From: Paracoccaceae bacterium
Lineage (GTDB): Bacteria > Pseudomonadota > Alphaproteobacteria > Rhodobacterales > Rhodobacteraceae
DNA: 9,018 nucleotides
Reading direction: 5' to 3'
Assembly (NCBI GenBank): GCA_007134405.1
Contig: SLKW01000008.1
Coordinates: forward strand, 1-9,018
The position numbers were made by a program, and so were the translations under genes. Every line of letters starts with the position of its first letter. Within the stretch, counting starts at the first letter, position 1. This document shows, in pieces, positions 6,179-9,018 of this stretch. The notes under the pieces were generated by a model. That model did not search any database and was not told the DNA's origin. It saw only the letters and a list, made by a program, of their open reading frames with translations.

Positions 6179-6418
6179 TCAGACGGCGAACATCAGCAGC
6201 AGCGCGACCAGGAACGAGAAGATACCCAGCGCTTCGGCGAACGCGATGCCGATGAAGAGCATGGCGGTCTGGCCAGGAGCCGCGGCAGGGTTGCGCAGCG
6301 CGCCGGACAGGAAGTTGCCGGCGATGTTGCCCACACCGATGGCGGCGCCACCCATGCCGATGGCGGTCAGGCCGACGCCGATGTAACGGCCCATATCTGC
6401 GAGTGCTAGAGTTTCCAT
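6179..6418 (-). CDS. atpE: F0F1 ATP synthase subunit c (rotor ring proteolipid)
   Basis: The 79-residue proteolipid forms the proton-driven rotor ring. Two membrane hairpin helices are clear: about 11-38, with the glycine-rich [14 protein letters not shown], and about 52-77. They are joined by the cytoplasmic polar loop ALRNPAA (R42, N43, P44) that contacts the central stalk. The proton-carrying carboxylate is E62 in [12 protein letters not shown]. The residue after it is Ala, and the Gln/Ser/Thr ligands of sodium-type rings are absent, so this is a proton ring. Length is normal for the family. The start has the best ribosome site of the operon (AAGGAG, 5 nt before ATG), in keeping with the need for many copies. 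It lies third in the operon between atpB and atpX. Confidence 0.97.
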   Translation of the reverse strand: METLALADMGRYIGVGLTAIGMGGAAIGVGNIAGNFLSGALRNPAAAPGQTAMLFIGIAFAEALGIFSFLVALLLMFAV

Positions 6419-6463
6419 GTTCGCTCCTTAGGATTGCTATTGGCGGAAGGGGGACCCGACCCG

Positions 6464-7210
6464 TCAGTGATGCGGATGCAGCGCGTCCTTGAGGTAGACG
6501 CAGGTCAGGATGGTGAAGACATAGGCCTGGATGACCGCAACCAGCAGTTCCAGCGCATAGAGTGCGGTCACCGCCAGGACGGGGACGACGAAGGCAACGC
6601 CAAGCGCCGCAGCAAAGCCGGCGAAAACCTTGGCCACCGCGTGGCCAGCCATCATTGCGCCGGCAAGACGAATGGAATGGCTGACGGGGCGGACGAAGTA
6701 GGAGATGATCTCGATCACCGCGAGGATCGGGCGCAGCGCCAAGGGCGCGCTGTCGACCCAGAAGAGACGCAGGAAGGCCGCGCCATTGAGTACGAAACCC
6801 AGCACCGTGACCGATATGAACACCGACAGCGCCAGAACCGCCGTGACCGCGAAATGCGAGGTCGTGGTGAAGGCCCACGGGATGAGCCCGAGGATGTTGG
6901 CGAAGAAGACAAACATGAAGATCGTCATGATGTAGGGGAAGAACCGCAGCCCGTCGCGCCCCGTCACATCCTCGATCATCTTGTAAATGAAACCGTAGGC
7001 CAGTTCCGCGACCGACTGCCCGCGCGTCGGCACCAGCGCGCGACCGCGGGCGCCCAGCACCATGACCGCCGTCACCGCAAGGACGGTCAGCGCCATCCAG
7101 AGCGTGACGTTCGTGATCGTGAACATGCCAACCGTCTCGCCACCAAAGAGCGGGCGCACCACGAACTGATCCATCGGCCGGATGGCCAGCGAGCCGTTTG
7201 CGTCAGCCAC
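6464..7210 (-). CDS. atpB: F0F1 ATP synthase subunit a (proton channel)
   Basis: The 248-residue stator subunit carries the two proton half-channels. Membrane helices run from about 33 to the C-terminus. Motifs are [13 protein letters not shown] (12-24), [20 protein letters not shown] (70-81), [12 protein letters not shown] (108-119), the essential-Arg helix [14 protein letters not shown] (171-184, R181 equals E. coli R210) and [20 protein letters not shown] at the end, with Q228 matching E. coli Q252. An oddity: where the family nearly always has Asn four residues after the Arg (E. coli N214), this protein has Ala185, encoded GCA. Translation probably starts at a GTG (7208-7210) preceded by GAGGGGAAG and overlapping the atpI stop by 8 bp. 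An ATG giving MDQF at residue 13 is a less likely start. Confidence 0.95.
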   Translation of the reverse strand: MADANGSLAIRPMDQFVVRPLFGGETVGMFTITNVTLWMALTVLAVTAVMVLGARGRALVPTRGQSVAELAYGFIYKMIEDVTGRDGLRFFPYIMTIFMFVFFANILGLIPWAFTTTSHFAVTAVLALSVFISVTVLGFVLNGAAFLRLFWVDSAPLALRPILAVIEIISYFVRPVSHSIRLAGAMMAGHAVAKVFAGFAAALGVAFVVPVLAVTALYALELLVAVIQAYVFTILTCVYLKDALHPHH

Positions 7211-7550
7211 GATCGTCTTCCCCTCGTTCTGCGGCGGGAGACCCCGCTGCTTGCGTACTCCGGCGCTGGATGTCCTCGGCGGTGCGCATCATCACGCGTA
7301 TCCCGGCCCAGAGCCCCAGCATTGTAAACAGCACCAGAAGCCAGGGCCGCGTTCCAAAGAGCGCATCCAGCCCCAGCCCGATGCCGAAACCGACCAGAAG
7401 GCCGGCGACCAGCTCGGTGACCATCCGCCAGGCCGCCTGGCCGAGCGTGTGCCCGTCGGCCTTCGCCGGCTGAGGCGCCCGGGCCGCGCGAAGCTCGGCG
7501 ATCCGCGCCTCCAAAGCGCGCAAGCGCTTTTGATCTTCAGGCTCGGACAT
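7203..7550 (-). CDS. atpI: AtpI, ATP synthase F0 assembly factor
   Basis: The 115-residue membrane protein is the AtpI/UncI type that begins F0 operons and is thought to help assemble the c ring. A charged N-terminal helix (1-30, [19 protein letters not shown]) is likely a short coiled coil. Two membrane helices follow at about 43-64 (glycine-rich, [20 protein letters not shown]) and 69-88 ([19 protein letters not shown]), then a hydrophilic tail. The Gly-rich first helix, the downstream atpB and the promoter just upstream secure the name despite low sequence conservation in this family. Its TGA lies inside the first codons of atpB (GTGGCTGA, 8-bp overlap), which implies translational coupling. 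The ribosome site of atpI itself is weak. Confidence 0.9.
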   Translation of the reverse strand: MSEPEDQKRLRALEARIAELRAARAPQPAKADGHTLGQAAWRMVTELVAGLLVGFGIGLGLDALFGTRPWLLVLFTMLGLWAGIRVMMRTAEDIQRRSTQAAGSPAAERGEDDRG

Positions 7551-7578
7551 CGGCTATCAGCCCCGGTAGGTCGGGCGG

Positions 7579-7607
7579 AACCTAGGCGCGGGAGGCGCCA
7601 GAGTCAA
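7579..7607 (-). promoter_or_regulatory. Promoter of the atp F0 operon
   Basis: Reading leftward, TTGACT (7602-7607) and TAGGTT (7579-7584) are spaced by exactly 17 bp. The -35 matches the vegetative consensus at five of six positions and the -10 has the conserved T, A and final T. Transcription would begin near 7572, giving a leader of about 22 nt before the atpI ATG. An A/T-rich patch (7621-7656) lies upstream of the -35 and could act as an UP element. Confidence 0.6.
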
Positions 7608-7704
7608 GCGCGATGGATGCTCATTAAGTCACTGATATCGAAATCTTTTACGGAATTGCTGCGCCGCCGCGCAGGCTGCGCTGCCGGCTTCACGGGCATT
7701 CGCG

Positions 7705-7728
7705 ATATTCAACCTCGCGGTTGACCAT
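7705..7728. promoter_or_regulatory. Candidate operator: 10-4-10 inverted repeat upstream of the ArsR-family gene
   Basis: ATATTCAACC (7705-7714) and GGTTGACCAT (7719-7728) form an inverted repeat around TCGC. The six inner bases of each arm pair perfectly (TCAACC/GGTTGA) and two of the outer four also match. It lies 28 bp before the ArsR-family ATG and covers a -35-like TTGACC (7721-7726), where autorepression by the gene product would be expected. The size and symmetry suit an ArsR-type dimer. Confidence 0.45.
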
Positions 7729-7755
7729 GCTCGACCGACGGGCCATGGTCCGGCG

Positions 7756-8106
7756 ATGCAGGATACCTCCGAAGTCCATCTCGATGCGATCTTCATGGCG
7801 CTCGCCGACCCGACGCGGCGGGCGATCCTGTCCATGCTGCTCGAGGATGACATGGCGGTGACCGATGTCGCCGCGCCGCTGCCCATGTCGCTGTCGGCCG
7901 TCTCCAAGCATCTCGCGATCCTGGCCGCCGCGGGCCTCATCAGCCAAGAAAAACATGGCCGGGTGAAATGGTGCAAGCTCGAGCCCGACGCAATGCGTTC
8001 GGCCTCGGTATGGATGCAGGCATTCGGACAGTTCGAACCCGTCAATCTGGATGCCTTCGAGCGGTTTCTCGAACAGGACCTTGCCCGCGACCTGCCGCGC
8101 GACTGA
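7756..8106 (+). CDS. ArsR/SmtB-family winged-helix transcriptional regulator
   Basis: The 116-residue protein has the ArsR fold: a first helix pair with ALADPTRRAILSMLL (15-29), a helix-turn-helix with recognition helix MSLSAVSKHLAILAAAGLI (44-62), and a beta wing SQEKHGRVKWCKLEP (63-77), then a dimer helix. The only cysteine is C73 in the wing; the CxC motif of metal-sensing ArsR proteins is missing, so it probably senses something other than arsenic, or is governed by redox or partners. This subtype often sits next to an AHSA1/SRPBCC gene, which is absent here. No Shine-Dalgarno precedes the ATG. TTGACC (7721-7726), 17 bp, then CATGGT (7744-7749) would place the transcript start at or near the ATG, so a leaderless mRNA is possible. 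Likely targets are its own promoter and possibly the divergent atp promoter. Confidence 0.88.
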   Translation: MQDTSEVHLDAIFMALADPTRRAILSMLLEDDMAVTDVAAPLPMSLSAVSKHLAILAAAGLISQEKHGRVKWCKLEPDAMRSASVWMQAFGQFEPVNLDAFERFLEQDLARDLPRD

Positions 8107-8153
8107 CTACCGCCTCACTGACCACTCAGAGCCCACTGTGCAGGCGCGCGAAC

Positions 8154-8182
8154 TTGACAGCCCTCCTCCCCGTTCGCATATC
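8154..8182 (+). promoter_or_regulatory. Promoter of nfuA
   Basis: A perfect -35 hexamer TTGACA (8154-8159) is followed after 17 bp by CATATC (8177-8182), a weak -10. The start point would be near 8189, only 15 nt before the nfuA ATG, leaving room for the GGAGG ribosome site (8192-8196). I see no Fe-S regulator site that I can name with confidence here. Confidence 0.5.
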
Positions 8183-8203
8183 CCCTTAAACGGAGGCTGC
8201 CCC

Positions 8204-8761
8204 ATGTTCATCCAGACCGAATCCACGCCGAACCCGGCAACGTTGAAATTCCTCCCCGGCCAGCCGGTTCTGGGCCAGGGCACGGCAGACTTCACCGACG
8301 CCGAGACGGCGGCGAAATCCCCGCTTGCGCAGGCGGTCTTCACGACCGATGGCGTGACCGGCGTCTTTCTCGGCGCGGATTTCGTCACCGTCACCAAGCG
8401 GGACGACATCGATTGGGCGCATATCAAGCCCGCGATCCTTGGCGCGATCATGGAGCATTACCAGTCCGGCCGCCCGGTGATGGAAGGCGAGGCAGAGGCC
8501 GGTCATGCGGTGCAGGAAGGCCCCGATTCCGAGATCGTCGAGCAGATCAAGGAACTCCTGGATACCCGCGTGCGGCCGGCCGTTGCGCAGGATGGCGGCG
8601 ACATTACCTTCCACGGCTTCGATCGGGGCGTGGTCTATCTGCACATGAAAGGCGCCTGCGCAGGCTGTCCGTCTTCGACGCTGACGCTGAAGATGGGGAT
8701 CGAGAACCTGCTGCGCCATTACATTCCCGAAGTCACCGAGGTACGCCCGGTTGCCGTCTGA
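8204..8761 (+). CDS. nfuA: NifU family Fe-S scaffold/carrier protein (Nfu type)
   Basis: The 185-residue protein receives or builds [4Fe-4S] clusters and hands them to apoproteins in the cytoplasm. It has an N-terminal Nfu_N domain (about 2-87; MFIQTESTPNPATLKFLPGQ, then VTGVFLGADFVTVTK) and, after a linker rich in Glu and Gly (92-107), the C-terminal NifU-like domain (about 109-185). That domain carries RPAVAQDGGDI (124-134) and the cluster-binding CAGCPSS (C152, C155) followed by TLTLKMGIENLL. This layout matches the mitochondrial NFU1 type common in alphaproteobacteria rather than E. coli NfuA, whose N-terminal domain is a degenerate A-type domain. Start: ATG at 8204 with GGAGG 7 nt upstream; an in-frame upstream ATG is ignored because family similarity begins at MFIQTE. 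Its end overlaps the probable start of tsaB. Confidence 0.95.
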   Translation: MFIQTESTPNPATLKFLPGQPVLGQGTADFTDAETAAKSPLAQAVFTTDGVTGVFLGADFVTVTKRDDIDWAHIKPAILGAIMEHYQSGRPVMEGEAEAGHAVQEGPDSEIVEQIKELLDTRVRPAVAQDGGDITFHGFDRGVVYLHMKGACAGCPSSTLTLKMGIENLLRHYIPEVTEVRPVAV

Positions 8762-9018
8762 GGCAGTCCTCGCCTTCGACACGTCAGGCAGTTGGTGCGC
8801 GGTGGCGGTTCTGCGCGGCGGCAACGTCTGCGCCCATCGCCAGGAAATCATGCCGCGTGGTCAGGGCGAACGGCTTTTTTCGATCATCGGCGCGGCGATG
8901 AAAGATGCCGGGACCGAATGGTCCGATCTGGCCGCGATCGGTGTCGGCACCGGACCCGGCAATTTCACCGGTATCCGCATCGGTGTCGCCGCAGCGCGGG
9001 GGCTTGCGCTGGGTTTGG
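8751..9018 (+). CDS. tsaB: TsaB, tRNA t6A37 synthesis subunit (5' part, runs off the window)
   Basis: TsaB is the dimerising partner of TsaD in the complex that attaches threonylcarbamoyl to A37 of ANN-decoding tRNAs. The 89 codons present read with an ASKHA-type start AVLAFDTSGSWCAVAVLRGG (residues 5-24), then MPRGQGERLFSII (34-46) and the diagnostic GVGTGPGNFTGIRIGVAAARG. No ATG or GTG precedes the conserved start in this frame. A TTG at 8751 (giving MPSEAVLAFDTS) with GAGG 9 nt upstream (8738-8741) is the best candidate and makes an 11-bp overlap with nfuA. Coupled translation with nfuA is likely. The gene lacks its 3' part only because the window ends. The start is less certain than the identity. 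Confidence 0.88.
   Translation, partial: MPSEAVLAFDTSGSWCAVAVLRGGNVCAHRQEIMPRGQGERLFSIIGAAMKDAGTEWSDLAAIGVGTGPGNFTGIRIGVAAARGLALGL

Noticed and set aside
6179..6418. Sodium-driven c ring
   Set aside because: The residue after E62 is Ala and the Gln and Ser/Thr ligands of sodium-type rings are absent.
6434..7327. Rightward 297-codon open frame opposite atpB
   Set aside because: The translation is highly charged and repetitive in Arg, Asp and His, typical of the antisense of a membrane protein gene; no start context or domain is visible.
7669..7681. Odd-centred palindrome GCGCAG-G-CTGCGC
   Set aside because: Six-base GC-only arms are frequent by chance in this DNA and the position matches no promoter element.
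8186..8851. Leftward 221-codon open frame opposite nfuA
   Set aside because: It is antisense to the well-supported nfuA and has no domain signal.

Overview
The window reads as chromosomal DNA of an alphaproteobacterium, most likely a Rhodobacteraceae (Roseobacter/Rhodobacter-type) organism. The DNA is strongly GC-rich with G or C at most third codon positions. The F0 gene order atpI-atpB-atpE-atpX(b')-atpF, without F1 genes attached, is typical of that group, as are the small four-cysteine periplasmic protein and the nfuA-tsaB pair. Family names come from reading motifs by eye; no database search was run.

Left part (1-2228): about four 27-bp tandem repeats, two of which form perfect hairpins, abut the stop codon of a leftward GMC-family flavin dehydrogenase (104-1714). 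A roughly 200-bp divergent control region with a 14-bp perfect palindrome separates it from a rightward gene for a small secreted protein with four cysteines (1917-2228).

Middle (2250-4894): a leftward pair made of mnmD (tRNA wobble-uridine methyltransferase) and an EamA/DMT 10-TM exporter, joined by an ATGA stop/start overlap. Divergent from mnmD, 51 bp away, is an FAD-dependent DAO-family oxidoreductase that resembles the oxidase half of MnmC. Together the two look like the halves of the bifunctional E. coli MnmC, split into divergent genes.

Right-middle (4968-7607): the F0 sector operon of ATP synthase, all leftward: promoter, atpI, atpB (GTG start), atpE, an intercistronic stem-loop, atpX (b'), atpF and a hairpin terminator. 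The AtpB protein has Ala at the position of a strongly conserved Asn four residues after its essential Arg.

Right end (7705-9018): a rightward ArsR-family repressor with a candidate operator and no recognisable ribosome binding site, then nfuA (Fe-S scaffold/carrier) with its own promoter, then the 5' end of tsaB (tRNA t6A synthesis), which probably starts at a TTG inside the end of nfuA and runs off the window.

The content is mostly housekeeping: energy conversion, tRNA modification and Fe-S assembly. I see no mobile element, CRISPR array, rRNA or tRNA gene, and no clear new multi-gene system. The points most worth a second look are the AtpB substitution, the split MnmC arrangement, the repeat array, the two palindromic operator candidates and the atpE-atpX hairpin.
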